Positions 39,620 to 49,329 are shown, counted from the first letter of the stretch. The stretch is 64,000 bases of DNA from Reyranella sp. (GCF_017305915.1 NZ_JAFKJN010000028.1:1-64000); one strand, 5' to 3'. A program made the numbers and translations. The notes: generated by a model not told the origin, from the letters alone.

Positions 39620-40906
39620 ATGACGAACCTTCGCCGCCGCCAGGTCCTCAAGGGCGCGACCGCCACCGCCGCATTGCTGGGTGCCGCGCGCACAGCCCTT
39701 CCGTCGGGCGCTTTCGCCCAGGGTGCGGGACCGGAAACCAAGCAGGTGAAGCTCGGCTTCATCGCCCTGACCGACGCCTCGCCGCTGATCATCGCCAAGG
39801 AAAAGAAGCTGTTCGACAAGTACGGCATCACCGACGCCGACATCGCCAAGCAGGCCTCGTGGGGCACGACGCGCGACAACATGGTGCTGGGCTCGGGCGC
39901 CGGCGGCATCGACGGCGCGCACATCCTGACGCCCAAGCCCTACCAGATGACGATGGGCACCACGACGGCGGAGAACAAGCCGACGCCGATGTATATCCTC
40001 GCCCGCCTCAACTACGACTGCCAGGCGATCTCGGTTGCCAAGGAATACAAGGGCATGGGCGTGACGGTGAAGGCCGATCCGCTCAAGGAGGCCTTCGCGA
40101 AGAAGAAGGCCGCGGGCAAGGAAGTGAAGGTCGCGATGACCTTCCCGGGCGGCACCCACGACGTGTGGATCCGCTATTGGCTGGCGGCGGGCGGCATCGA
40201 TCCCGACAAGGACGTCTCGACCATCGTCGTGCCGCCGCCGCAGATGGTGGCCAACATGAAGGTCGGCAACATGGACGCCTTCTGCGTCGGCGAGCCTTGG
40301 GGCGACCAGCTCGTGCACCAGGACATCGGCTTCACCGCCTGCATGACCGGCGAGATCTGGAAGAACCACCCCGAGAAGTCGCTCGGCATGCGCGCCGACT
40401 GGGTCGACAAGAATCCCAAGGCGGCGCTGGGCGTGCTGATGGCCGTGATGGAGGCCCAGCAATGGTGCGACAAGATGGAGAACAAGGAAGAGCTCGCCAC
40501 CATCATCGCCAAGCGTCAGTGGTTCAACGTGCCGGCGGGCGACATCAACAACCGTATCAAGGGTAACATCGACTACGGCGACGGTCGCAACGTCACCGGC
40601 TCCGACCAGCTCATGAAATTCTGGAAGGGTGGCGTCAGCTACCCGTACCAGAGCCATGAGCTGTGGTTCCTCACCGAGAACCAGCGCTGGGGCAAGCTGC
40701 CGCTCGATCTCGACACCAAGGCGATCATCGGCAAGGTCAACCGCGAAGACCTGTGGCGCGAGGCCGCCAAGATCCTGTCGGTTGCCGAGGCGGACATTCC
40801 CAAGAGCGCGTCGCGCGGCAAGGAGACCTTCTTCGACGGCAAGGTGTTCGACCCGGCCGATCCCAAGACCTATCTCGCCTCGCTGCAGATCAAGAAGGTG
40901 GCGTGA
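39620..40906 (+). CDS. nrtA: NrtA: nitrate ABC transporter binding protein
   Basis: 428 residues with a Tat signal (NLRRRQVLKGATATAALLGA), cut near SGAFAQ. Nitrate-binding protein segments include KLGFIALTDASPLIIAKEKK, GIDGAHILTPKPYQMTMGTT, VDKNPKAALGVLMAVMEAQQ, VSYPYQSHELWFLTENQRWG and FCVGEPWGDQL. It binds nitrate (or nitrite) in the periplasm and delivers it to the NrtB permease. ATG at 39620 lies 4 bp after the nasS stop with GGAG 9 bp upstream. Its TGA overlaps the nrtB start. Confidence 0.9.
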   Translation: MTNLRRRQVLKGATATAALLGAARTALPSGAFAQGAGPETKQVKLGFIALTDASPLIIAKEKKLFDKYGITDADIAKQASWGTTRDNMVLGSGAGGIDGAHILTPKPYQMTMGTTTAENKPTPMYILARLNYDCQAISVAKEYKGMGVTVKADPLKEAFAKKKAAGKEVKVAMTFPGGTHDVWIRYWLAAGGIDPDKDVSTIVVPPPQMVANMKVGNMDAFCVGEPWGDQLVHQDIGFTACMTGEIWKNHPEKSLGMRADWVDKNPKAALGVLMAVMEAQQWCDKMENKEELATIIAKRQWFNVPAGDINNRIKGNIDYGDGRNVTGSDQLMKFWKGGVSYPYQSHELWFLTENQRWGKLPLDLDTKAIIGKVNREDLWREAAKILSVAEADIPKSASRGKETFFDGKVFDPADPKTYLASLQIKKVA

Positions 40907-41808
40907 TGCAGGCCAAGGCTGTCGCCACCGCGTCCGTTGCCGCTGCGGTGCCCGTGCCGGGCGCTTCGGCGGAGATCGTGCCCTTCCGTGCGCCGGTGCG
41001 GCCGGCGGTCGAGCGCCTGCGCGAGATCGCCGCGCGCATCGGCGGCATCGTCATCCCGCCGGTGATCGTGATCGGGCTCATGCTCTTCGTCTGGCAGCTC
41101 CTCTGCTCGGCGCCCGGCTCGTCGTTGCCGGCGCCCAGCAAGGTGATCGCCGACAGTTGGGACTTCATCGTCGACCCGTTCTACGACAATGGCGGCGTCG
41201 ACAAGGGCGCCTTCTGGCATCTCGCCAAGTCGCTGAGCCGCGTCGCCGTCGGCTACTCGCTGGCGGCGGTGGTCGGCATCGCGCTGGGCGTGCTGGTCGG
41301 CCAGAGCCTGTGGGCGATGCGCGGCCTCGATCCGATCTTCCAGGTGCTGCGCACCATCCCGCCGCTCGCCTGGCTGCCGCTGTCGCTCGCCGGCTTCCGT
41401 GACGCCCAGCCGTCGGCGCTCTTCGTGATCTTCATCACCTCGATCTGGCCGATCATCATCAACACCTCGGTGGGCGTGCGGAACATCCCGCAGGACTATC
41501 GCAACGTCGCGGCGGTGATCCGGCTCTCCTGGTGGGAGGTCTTCTGGAAGATCACCCTGCCGGCGACCGTGCCTTACATCTTCACCGGCCTGCGCATCGG
41601 CGTCGGCCTGTCGTGGCTGGCGATCGTCGCGGCCGAGATGCTGATCGGCGGCGTCGGCATCGGATTCTTCATCTGGGACGCGTGGAACAGCTCGCGCATC
41701 TCCGACATCATCGTGGCCCTGGTCTATATCGGCGTGGTCGGCTTCCTGCTCGACCGGCTGATCGCGGCGCTGGGCCATCTCGTCAGCCACGGAGCGGCCG
41801 CGCAATGA
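40906..41808 (+). CDS. nrtB: NrtB: nitrate ABC transporter permease
   Basis: 300 residues. A longer cytoplasmic start is followed by about six membrane segments; the EAA loop reads YRNVAAVIRLSWWEVFWKIT LPATVPY (in two parts). AEMLIGGVGIGFFIWDAWNS is characteristic of NrtB/SsuC-type permeases. Forms the nitrate channel with the downstream ATPase. The ATG shares a base with the nrtA stop (TGATG). Confidence 0.9.
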   Translation: MQAKAVATASVAAAVPVPGASAEIVPFRAPVRPAVERLREIAARIGGIVIPPVIVIGLMLFVWQLLCSAPGSSLPAPSKVIADSWDFIVDPFYDNGGVDKGAFWHLAKSLSRVAVGYSLAAVVGIALGVLVGQSLWAMRGLDPIFQVLRTIPPLAWLPLSLAGFRDAQPSALFVIFITSIWPIIINTSVGVRNIPQDYRNVAAVIRLSWWEVFWKITLPATVPYIFTGLRIGVGLSWLAIVAAEMLIGGVGIGFFIWDAWNSSRISDIIVALVYIGVVGFLLDRLIAALGHLVSHGAAAQ

Positions 41809-42605
41809 CCAGCTACCTCAAGTTCGAGCAGGTCGGCATGAGCTTCAGCCGCGGTCAGATGACCACGGAGGTGCTGCGCGACATCGACCTCACCATCGAA
41901 CGGGGCGAGTTCGTGTCGCTGATCGGCCATTCCGGCTGCGGCAAGTCGACCCTGCTCAACGTCCTGGGCGGCCTGCTGCAGTCGACCACCGGCGAGGTCT
42001 TCCTCGAGGGCAAGCTGGTCGACGAGCCCGGACCCGACCGCGCCATCGTCTTCCAGAACCATTCGCTGCTGCCCTGGCTCACCGTCTACGGCAACGTCGC
42101 GATCGCCGTCGACAAGGTGTTCGGCGGCTCGAAGTCCAAGGCCGAGCGCCACGACTGGGTGATGCACAATCTCGAGCTGGTGCAGATGGGGCAGGCCCGG
42201 GACAAGCGCCCGCACGAGGTCTCCGGCGGCATGAAGCAACGAGTAGGTATCGCACGCGCATTGGCCATGCAGCCCAAGGTGCTGCTGATGGACGAGCCGT
42301 TCGGCGCCCTCGATGCGCTGACCCGCGCCCATCTGCAGGACAGCGTGATGGAGATCCATGCCCGGCTGGGCAACACGGTGATGATGATCACCCACGACGT
42401 CGACGAGGCGGTGCTGCTGTCGGATCGCGTGGTGATGATGACCAACGGCCCGTCGGCGACGATCGGCCAGATCCTCGAGATCGACCTGCCGCGCCCGCGG
42501 CGGCGGCTCGAATTGGCGACCGACGCCGAGTACGCCCGCTGCCGCGCCGCCGTGCTGGAATTCCTCTACGCCCGGCATCGCGTGCCGGCGCGGGCGGCCG
42601 CCTAG
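41805..42605 (+). CDS. nrtD: Nitrate ABC transporter ATPase (NrtD/NasD type)
   Basis: 266 residues, a single ATPase without a fused binding-protein domain, so NrtD rather than NrtC. Walker A LIGHSGCGKSTLLNVLGG, Q-loop VFQNHSLLPW, signature VSGGMKQRVGIARA, Walker B VLLMDEPFGALDA and switch His in MITHDVDEAVLL. The start overlaps the nrtB stop by 4 bp (ATGA). Confidence 0.9.
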   Translation: MTSYLKFEQVGMSFSRGQMTTEVLRDIDLTIERGEFVSLIGHSGCGKSTLLNVLGGLLQSTTGEVFLEGKLVDEPGPDRAIVFQNHSLLPWLTVYGNVAIAVDKVFGGSKSKAERHDWVMHNLELVQMGQARDKRPHEVSGGMKQRVGIARALAMQPKVLLMDEPFGALDALTRAHLQDSVMEIHARLGNTVMMITHDVDEAVLLSDRVVMMTNGPSATIGQILEIDLPRPRRRLELATDAEYARCRAAVLEFLYARHRVPARAAA

Positions 42606-42615
42606 AGGCCGCGCC

Positions 42616-44385
42616 ATGGAATTCACCGACCAGCAGAAACGCTGGCTGGAGGGATTCACCAGCGGGTTGGCCGCGCGCAAGGCGGCGGCGCCGGCTGCTG
42701 CCCCGGCCGCCGCCCAACCGAGCCTGTCGTCCATCGGGCCGGATGCCTTGCAGCATGCCGCGCAGGACCGCGCCATCGCAGCCGGCGGCAAGCTGGTCGC
42801 CGAGGAGAAGGCCAAGCGCCAGCGCCATCCGCTCGATCGCTGGGACGAGGTCGTCGAGCGTTCCGACAAGGGCGAGTTTCCCAAGGGCATCGACGTCCTG
42901 CTCACCAAGTACCACGGGCTTTTCTACGTCGCGCCGGCCGAGAACTCCTTCATGTGCCGGCTGCGCATGCCCAACGGCATCCTCAATGCCTGGCAGATGC
43001 GCGGGCTGGCCGATGCCGCCGATTCCTTCGGCGGCGGCTACGCCGATGTCACCACGCGCGCCAACCTGCAGATTCGCGAGATCCCGGCGCACCGCGCCAT
43101 CGACCTGCTGACGGCGGTGCAGGCGCTCGGCCTCACCGCGCGCGGCTCGGGCGCCGACAACATCCGCAACATCACCGGCGGCGCGACCGCCGGCATCGAC
43201 CCGCAGGAGCTGATCGACACAAGGCCGCTCTGCACGGCGATGCACCACTACATCCTCAATCACCGCGAGATGTACGGCTTGCCGCGCAAGTTCAACATCG
43301 CCTTCGATGGCGGCGGCAAGGTGCCGGTGCTGGAGGACACCAACGACATCGGCTTCGTCGCGGCGCGGGCGCAAGATGGCTCCGGGGGCGGCGTCTATTT
43401 CCGCCTGCAGCTCGGCGGCATCACCGGCCATCACGACTTCGCTCACGAGACCGGTGTGCTGCTGAAGCCCGAGGAATGCGTGAAGGTCGCCGGCGCCGTG
43501 GTCCGTGCCTTCATCGTCCACGGCGACCGCACCAACCGCGCCAAGGCGCGGCTGAAGTACGTGCTCGACCGGATGGGCCGCGACGCCTTCCTGAAAGAGG
43601 TCGAAACGGAATACGGCGCGCCGCTGCGCCGTGCGTCGGGCATTGCGCTCGCGCCGCGGCCGATGGCGGACAAGCACGGCCATATCGGCGTGCACCCGCA
43701 GAAACAGCCGGGGCGCCGCTACCTCGGTATCGTGCTGCCTGTCGGCCGCATCACATCAGAGCAGATGCGCGGGCTGGCCGAGATCAGCGAGCGCTTCGGC
43801 AGCGGCACCCTGCGGCTCACGGTCTGGCAGAATCTGCTGATCTCCGATGTCGCCGACGCCGATGTCGGCGTCTGCATCGCCGCGTTGCAGGTGCTGGGCA
43901 TCGGCGTCGAGGCGAGCGCCATCCGCCGCGGCCTGGTCGCCTGCACCGGCAATGCCGGCTGCAAGTTCGCCGCCGCCAACACCAAGGGGCATGCGCTGCG
44001 GCTCGCCGACTACCTCGAGATGCGGGTGCCGGTCGACCGGCCGATCAACATCCATCTCACCGGCTGCCATCATTCCTGCGCCCAGCACTATGTCGGCGAC
44101 ATCGGGCTGCTCGCCTGCAAGGTCGAACGCGGCGAGGAGACGGTCGAGGGTTACCACGTCTTCATCGGCGGAGGGGCCGCCTCGACCGCCGAGCAGTCGA
44201 TGGCGCGCGAATACGCCCGCAGCGTCGTGTTCGACAACCTGCCGGCGATGCTCGAGAAGCTGCTCGATGCCTGGTTGGCGCATCGCGCGAGCCCCGCTGA
44301 GACCTTTTTCGAGTTCTGCCGCCGTCACGACGTCGAAGTCCTGCGAGAGCTAGCCTCGTGTGCCCCAATCGCGCTGGCGGCATGA
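42616..44385 (+). CDS. nirA: NirA: assimilatory ferredoxin-type nitrite reductase
   Basis: 589 residues. The siroheme/[4Fe-4S] ligands are visible as Cys443 and Cys449 (ACTGNAGCKF, a C-x5-C) and Cys484 and Cys488 (HLTGCHHSCAQHY, C-x3-C), the set of nitrite and sulfite reductases. Two half-domains with siroheme-contact regions TTRANLQIREIP and GTLRLTVWQNLLI are present. It reduces nitrite to ammonium using six electrons from ferredoxin or flavodoxin. Longer at the N-terminus (Ala-rich linker about 20-40) than plant forms. The siroheme is partly supplied by the downstream cysG product. The stop overlaps nasA. Confidence 0.9.
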   Translation: MEFTDQQKRWLEGFTSGLAARKAAAPAAAPAAAQPSLSSIGPDALQHAAQDRAIAAGGKLVAEEKAKRQRHPLDRWDEVVERSDKGEFPKGIDVLLTKYHGLFYVAPAENSFMCRLRMPNGILNAWQMRGLADAADSFGGGYADVTTRANLQIREIPAHRAIDLLTAVQALGLTARGSGADNIRNITGGATAGIDPQELIDTRPLCTAMHHYILNHREMYGLPRKFNIAFDGGGKVPVLEDTNDIGFVAARAQDGSGGGVYFRLQLGGITGHHDFAHETGVLLKPEECVKVAGAVVRAFIVHGDRTNRAKARLKYVLDRMGRDAFLKEVETEYGAPLRRASGIALAPRPMADKHGHIGVHPQKQPGRRYLGIVLPVGRITSEQMRGLAEISERFGSGTLRLTVWQNLLISDVADADVGVCIAALQVLGIGVEASAIRRGLVACTGNAGCKFAAANTKGHALRLADYLEMRVPVDRPINIHLTGCHHSCAQHYVGDIGLLACKVERGEETVEGYHVFIGGGAASTAEQSMAREYARSVVFDNLPAMLEKLLDAWLAHRASPAETFFEFCRRHDVEVLRELASCAPIALAA

Positions 44386-46976
44386 GCGTCCGTACCACCT
44401 GTCCCTATTGCGGCGTCGGCTGCGGGGTCGTCGCCCTGCCGGACGGCAAGGGCGGCGCGGCGATCGCCGGCGATCCCGAGCATCCGGCCAATCGCGGCCG
44501 GCTCTGCTCCAAGGGCGCGGCGCTGGGCGAGACGCTCGGCCTCGAGGACCGGCTGCTGCATCCCGAGATCGACGGCCAGCGCTTTTCCTGGGAAACGGCC
44601 CTCGATACGGTCGCGTCGGGCTTTCGCGACGTCATCGACCGCTATGGCCCCGATGCCGTTGCCTTCTACGTCTCGGGCCAGCTCCTGACCGAGGACTATT
44701 ACGTCGCCAACAAGCTGATCAAAGGCTTCCTCGGCACCGCCAACATCGACACCAACTCGCGGCTCTGCATGGCCTCCTCGGTGGCCGGCCACAAGCGGGC
44801 CTTCGGCAGCGACACCATGCCCGGCTGCTACGAGGACTTCGAGCAGGCCGACCTCGCCGTGCTGGTCGGCAGCAATCTCGCCTGGTGTCATCCCGTGCTG
44901 TTCCAGCGGCTGGAATCCGCCAAGCGCGCCCGGCCGGACCTGAAGATCGTGGTGATCGACCCGCGGCGCACCGAGACCTGCGGCATCGCCGACCTCCATC
45001 TGGCGCTCAAGCCCGGCAGCGATGTCGCCCTGTTCAACGGCCTGCTGGCCTCGTTGCAGCACCGCGGCGTCGTTGCCGCCGATTTCATCGAGCGCCATAC
45101 CAGCGGCCTCGAAGCGGCGCTGGCGGCCGCGCACGCCAGCGATGTCGTCGATTGCGACCTGCCGGCCGCGGACGTCGCGACCTTCTTCGACTGGTTCGCG
45201 CGCACCGAGAAGACCGTCACGCTCTATTCGCAGGGCGTCAACCAGTCGAGCGCCGGCGTCGACAAGGTCAATGCGCTGATCAACTGCCATCTGCTGACCG
45301 GCCGCGTCGGCCGGCCGGGCATGGGGCCGTTCTCGATCACCGGCCAGCCCAATGCGATGGGCGGCCGCGAGGTCGGCGCGCTGTCCAACACGCTCGCCGC
45401 CCACATGGATTTCGCGCCGGCCGATGTCGAGCGCGTGCGCCGCTTCTGGAAGGCGCCGCGCATCGCGACCCGGCCGGGCCTCAAGGCCGTCGAGCTGTTC
45501 GACGCGGTCGGTCGCGGCGAGATCAAGGCGGTGTGGATCATGGCGACCAATCCTGTCGCCAGCCTGCCCAACGCCGATGCCGTGCAGGCGGCGCTGCAGG
45601 GCTGCGAGTACGCGATCGTCTCCGAGGCGGTCCGCGCCAGCGACACCGTCGATGCCTGCCGCATCCGGCTGCCGGCGCTGGCCTGGGCCGAGAAGGACGG
45701 CACCGTCACCAACTCCGAACGCCGCATCTCGCGCCAGCGTCCGTTCCTGCCGGCGCCCGGCGAGGCGCGGCCGGACTGGCGGATCCTGAGCCAGGTGGCG
45801 CGCCGTCTCGGCCATGGCAACGCATTCGCGTGGAACGACGTTGGCGAGATCTTCCGCGAGCATGCCGCTCTCTCGGCCTTCGAGAACGATGGCACGCGCG
45901 ATTTCGAGATCGCGATCGACGGCCTGTCGTACGACACGCTGGCGCCCTTCACCTGGGGCAAGGATCGCTTCTTCGCCGACGGCGGCTTCTTCCACGCCGA
46001 CGGTCGCGCCCGCTTCGTCGCGACGGTGCCGCGTGCGCCGGCGCATGCACCGACCGTCTCGCGGCCGTTGCGGCTCAACACCGGCCGCGTGCGCGACCAG
46101 TGGCACACCATGACGCGCACCGGGAAGTCGGCCCGGCTTGCCGGTCATCGGCCCGAGCCGACGGTCGAGCTGCATCCGCGCGATGCCTCCGCCCGCGACA
46201 TCGCCGAAGGCGCGATCGTGGCCGTGGAAAGTGGCTGGGGCCGCAGCGTGCTGCGCGCGCATCTGTCGGATGCGGTGCGGCCGGGCGAGGCCTTCGCGCC
46301 GATGCATTGGACGGCGCAAGTCTCGCGCGCCGGCCGGATCAATTCGGCGGTCAATCCCGCGGTCGATCCGGTCTCCGGCCAGCCCGAGCTCAAGCACACG
46401 CCGGTCGAGATCCGCGCCCTCGACGTGAAGTGGCATGGCACGATTCTCGCTCGGCGTGCGCTGATGCTGCCGCAGATCGCCTACTGGGTGCGCCTCAAGG
46501 GCGCCGGGCACTACGCCTACCTCGTCGCCGGCGAGCAGCCGCTCGCCCCGGCGCGCAAGGCGTTGGCCGCGGCGATCCGTACGGCCAATCCCGGCCCCTG
46601 GCTCGAGGGTAAGGGGCTCGATGGCGAAGTCGGGCTCGGCGCCGTCATCGCCGACGGCCGGCTCGAAGCGGTGATGGTGACGGGCGAGTCACGCGACGAC
46701 GCGGCGCGCGATCGCCTGGCGCCGTTCATGGCGATCGATCGGCTGACCGTCGCCGAACGCAACGCCGTGTTGCGCGGCGGCGACGCCGAGGATCGTGGCG
46801 GCGAGATGTGCGCCTGCTTCGGCGTCTCCTGCCATGACATCGAGGGCGCCATCGCCGAGGGTGCCGGGTCGCTGGAAGCGATCGGCGAGATGACGCGCGC
46901 CGGCACCAACTGCGGCTCGTGCCGGCCCGAGATCCGCCTGCTGCTGCGCGCCCACCGCGCGAAGAGGGCCGCGTGA
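44382..46976 (+). CDS. nasA: NasA: assimilatory nitrate reductase catalytic subunit
   Basis: 864 residues. An N-terminal [4Fe-4S] site has Cys7, Cys10, Cys14 and Cys42 (TTCPYCGVGCGV ... GRLCSKG). The molybdenum ligand is Cys129 (NTNSRLCMASS), molybdopterin-binding parts follow (for example GVNQSSAGVDKVNALINCHL), with the dinucleotide-binding C-terminal domain. The end carries a BFD-like [2Fe-2S] domain (CACFGVSCHDIEGAI ... GTNCGSCRPEI). It reduces nitrate to nitrite in the cytoplasm. No separate NADH-dependent electron-transfer subunit is present, so ferredoxin or another carrier is probably used. Start overlaps nirA (ATGA). Confidence 0.92.
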   Translation: MSVRTTCPYCGVGCGVVALPDGKGGAAIAGDPEHPANRGRLCSKGAALGETLGLEDRLLHPEIDGQRFSWETALDTVASGFRDVIDRYGPDAVAFYVSGQLLTEDYYVANKLIKGFLGTANIDTNSRLCMASSVAGHKRAFGSDTMPGCYEDFEQADLAVLVGSNLAWCHPVLFQRLESAKRARPDLKIVVIDPRRTETCGIADLHLALKPGSDVALFNGLLASLQHRGVVAADFIERHTSGLEAALAAAHASDVVDCDLPAADVATFFDWFARTEKTVTLYSQGVNQSSAGVDKVNALINCHLLTGRVGRPGMGPFSITGQPNAMGGREVGALSNTLAAHMDFAPADVERVRRFWKAPRIATRPGLKAVELFDAVGRGEIKAVWIMATNPVASLPNADAVQAALQGCEYAIVSEAVRASDTVDACRIRLPALAWAEKDGTVTNSERRISRQRPFLPAPGEARPDWRILSQVARRLGHGNAFAWNDVGEIFREHAALSAFENDGTRDFEIAIDGLSYDTLAPFTWGKDRFFADGGFFHADGRARFVATVPRAPAHAPTVSRPLRLNTGRVRDQWHTMTRTGKSARLAGHRPEPTVELHPRDASARDIAEGAIVAVESGWGRSVLRAHLSDAVRPGEAFAPMHWTAQVSRAGRINSAVNPAVDPVSGQPELKHTPVEIRALDVKWHGTILARRALMLPQIAYWVRLKGAGHYAYLVAGEQPLAPARKALAAAIRTANPGPWLEGKGLDGEVGLGAVIADGRLEAVMVTGESRDDAARDRLAPFMAIDRLTVAERNAVLRGGDAEDRGGEMCACFGVSCHDIEGAIAEGAGSLEAIGEMTRAGTNCGSCRPEIRLLLRAHRAKRAA

Positions 46977-46986
46977 AGAAGGCCGC

Positions 46987-47988
46987 ATGATGCAGGGCTT
47001 CCCGATCTTCCTGTCGCTGCGGGAGCGTCGCGCCCTGGTGGTCGGCGGCTGCGATGCCGCCGCGCGCAAGATCGAGCTGCTGCTGTCGGCCGGCGCGCAG
47101 GTGTCGCTGGTCGCCGAGACGGTCACCGGCTGTATCGCCCAGCTCATCGCCGACGGCCGCATCGTCTGGGTCGGCCGCGCCTTCGAGGCCGGCGAGCTCG
47201 AGGGCGTGTCGCTCGTGATCGTGGCCTGCGACGACGTCGAGCTGCAAGGACGCGTCTCGCGCGCGGCTCAGGCGCGCGGCGTGCCGGTGAACGTGGTCGA
47301 CACGCCGGCATTGTCGAGCTTCATCATGCCGTCGATCGTCGATCGCGGCCCGATCACCATCGCGATCTCGACCGGCGGCACGGCGCCCGCGCTCGCCCGC
47401 AAGCTGCGCGGCGAGATCGAGCGCGCCGTGCCGGCGGCGATCGGCCGGCTGGCGCGCTTCGCCGAGATCTTCCGCGCCCAGGTGCGCCGCACGCTCGCCG
47501 AGCCGCGCGCGCGCCGGCTGTTCTGGGACCGCGTCTTCGAGGGCCGTGTCGGCGAGCTGGCGCTGGCCGGCGACGAGATCGCCGCGCGCCGCGAGCTGAT
47601 CCGCCTGCTCGATTCGGTGCGCGGCGAGTCGGTGCCCGCGCAGGGCATGGTGCATTTGGTCGGCGCGGGGCCCGGCGATCCCGACCTGCTGACCCTGAAG
47701 GCGCATCGACTGCTGCAGCACGCCGACGTGATCGTCCACGACCGTCTGGTTGCGCCCGAGGTGCTCGCGATGGCGCGGCGCGATGCCGAGCGTCTCTGCG
47801 TCTCGCCGGAAGACGCGGCCCAGCGTCTGCTCGCGCTCGCCCGCGCGGGCCGCAGCGTCGTGCGACTTACGGTTGGAAATCCCTTCGCCGAGATCGAGGC
47901 GCTCCGGCTCGCCGGCGTCTCGGTCGAGGTCGTGCCGGGCGTTCCGGAAATCGAACACACTGCAGCGACGGTGAAGTCGTCCGGTTAA
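46987..47988 (+). CDS. cysG: Shortened CysG: precorrin-2 dehydrogenase/ferrochelatase with degenerate methyltransferase domain
   Basis: 333 residues where CysG has about 460. The N-terminal part (1-210) is a normal precorrin-2 dehydrogenase/sirohydrochlorin ferrochelatase: FPIFLSLRERRALVVGGCDA, VNVVDTPALSSFIMPSIVDR, TIAISTGGTAPALARKLR. The uroporphyrinogen methyltransferase part starts well (VHLVGAGPGDPDLLTLKAHR, ADVIVHDRL) but lacks the HxxxQxEIN-type block. It has VGNPF in place of the GGDPF loop, and stops after EVVPGVPE, so about half the domain is missing. It should still finish siroheme from precorrin-2 while another enzyme makes the precorrin. Two ATGs stand at 46987 and 46990. Confidence 0.85.
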   Translation: MMQGFPIFLSLRERRALVVGGCDAAARKIELLLSAGAQVSLVAETVTGCIAQLIADGRIVWVGRAFEAGELEGVSLVIVACDDVELQGRVSRAAQARGVPVNVVDTPALSSFIMPSIVDRGPITIAISTGGTAPALARKLRGEIERAVPAAIGRLARFAEIFRAQVRRTLAEPRARRLFWDRVFEGRVGELALAGDEIAARRELIRLLDSVRGESVPAQGMVHLVGAGPGDPDLLTLKAHRLLQHADVIVHDRLVAPEVLAMARRDAERLCVSPEDAAQRLLALARAGRSVVRLTVGNPFAEIEALRLAGVSVEVVPGVPEIEHTAATVKSSG

Positions 47989-48080
47989 CAACTACAAATG
48001 ACAGGGAATTTCGCTTTGTATCAGGAATCGGACTCTGTTAAGAACGCTGTGGCAAAAATACAACAACATCAGGGCAGGGG

Positions 48081-48812
48081 ATGCGGAGTCTCGTACTAAG
48101 TCTGGCGGCGACGCTGGCCTTCGCCGGCGCTGCTTTAGCTCAAGCACCCGAGGTGATGCGCGGCAGCACCTCCAGCACGACCCAGAAGAAGATCACCACC
48201 GCGACCACGCCGGCCAAGCCTGCCGTGCAGAAGACGGCTGCGGCCCAGAGCAGCTCGTCGGCCCACGTCAAACATCCGGTGACGCCACAGACGCTGCGCG
48301 GCTCGCGCTACGGCGGCTTCGCCCCGGCGCCGGCCGTGCCCGAGACCCCGCCGACGCTGGACCTCGCCAGCCCGCGCACGCTCAGCCTGCTCAACGTCAA
48401 TTCCAGCGAGCAGCTCACCGTCACCTACTGGGCCGACGGCGCCTACAAGCGCGATGCGCTGAACAAGCTCAATCACTTCCTGCGCGACAGCAAGACCGGC
48501 GAGCAGACCGAGATGGATCCGCTGGTGTTCGACGTGCTGTGGCACACCATGCAGATCTCGGGCTATGGCGGCACGGTCGAGGTGCTGTCCGCCTTCCGCT
48601 CGCCCGAGACCAACGCCTGGCTGGCGAGCGTCAGCCGCGGCGTGGCGCGCGACAGCCAGCACATGAACGGCAACGCCATGGACATCCGCTTCCCCGGCGT
48701 GCCGGTGTTCAAGATCCGCCAGGCCGCGCGGTCGCTGCAGATGGGCGGCGTGGGTTTCTACCCGCGCTCCGGCTTCGTCCATCTCGACACCGGTCCCGTC
48801 CGCTACTGGTAG
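48081..48812 (+). CDS. DUF882/YcbK-family M15-like murein peptidase, exported
   Basis: 243 residues. Signal peptide (about 1-20, AGAALAQ), a Ser/Thr/Lys/Pro-rich linker (25-90), then the DUF882 domain with zinc ligands in SQHMNGNAMDIRFPG and FVHLDTG, and LSAFRSPETNAWLAS before them. The M15 fold cleaves peptidoglycan peptides; E. coli YcbK (MepK) acts on 3-3 cross-links. Probably acts in the periplasm on cell-wall peptides. ATG at 48081 after CAGGGGATG-like sequence. It lies 92 bp after cysG and may have its own promoter. Confidence 0.87.
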   Translation: MRSLVLSLAATLAFAGAALAQAPEVMRGSTSSTTQKKITTATTPAKPAVQKTAAAQSSSSAHVKHPVTPQTLRGSRYGGFAPAPAVPETPPTLDLASPRTLSLLNVNSSEQLTVTYWADGAYKRDALNKLNHFLRDSKTGEQTEMDPLVFDVLWHTMQISGYGGTVEVLSAFRSPETNAWLASVSRGVARDSQHMNGNAMDIRFPGVPVFKIRQAARSLQMGGVGFYPRSGFVHLDTGPVRYW

Positions 48813-48816
48813 GACC

Positions 48817-49329
48817 ATGGCGCGCCTCGAGGTCATCGAGGGCGACATCACGCGGCTCGACGTCGACGCGATCGTCAACGCAGCCAACTCGAGCCTGCTG
48901 GGCGGCGGCGGCGTCGACGGCGCGATCCATCGCGCTGCCGGGCCCGAGCTCGTTGCCGAATGCCGTATGCTCCACGGCTGCAAGACCGGCGAAGCCAAGA
49001 TCACCAGGGGCTATCGGCTGAAGGCGCGCCACGTCATCCACACGGTCGGGCCGGTATGGAACGGCGGCAACAAGAACGAGCCCGAGCTGCTGGCGCGTTG
49101 CTATCGCAACAGTCTGGCGCTCGCCGGGAAGCAGGGCCTGAAGAGCATCGCTTTCCCGGCGATCTCGACCGGCGTCTACGGCTACCCCAGGGAACCCGCC
49201 GCCGACATCGCGGTGCGCGAGGTGAAAGCCCACGCCGGCGCGCTCGACCGCGTGATCTTCTGCTGCTTCGACACAGCGACGGCCGACCTCTACCGTGCCG
49301 TCATTGGCCGAAGCGATCCGCCGTCCTGA
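48817..49329 (+). CDS. Macro-domain protein, O-acetyl-ADP-ribose deacetylase-like
   Basis: 170 residues, one macro domain of YmdB type: the ligand motifs VEGDITR-like IEGDITRLDVDAIVNAANSS, LLGGGGVDGAIHRAAG, and AFPAISTGVYGYP are intact. Such proteins hydrolyse O-acetyl-ADP-ribose or remove ADP-ribose; E. coli YmdB also modulates RNase III. It begins 4 bp after the DUF882 stop and ends in a 29-bp overlap with the convergent DUF924 gene. Confidence 0.88.
   Translation: MARLEVIEGDITRLDVDAIVNAANSSLLGGGGVDGAIHRAAGPELVAECRMLHGCKTGEAKITRGYRLKARHVIHTVGPVWNGGNKNEPELLARCYRNSLALAGKQGLKSIAFPAISTGVYGYPREPAADIAVREVKAHAGALDRVIFCCFDTATADLYRAVIGRSDPPS

Noticed and set aside
44325..46511. Minus-strand reading frame of 728 codons opposite nasA
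   Set aside because: nasA has all its iron-sulfur and molybdenum motifs on the plus strand; the antisense frame has no motif and reflects third-position GC bias.
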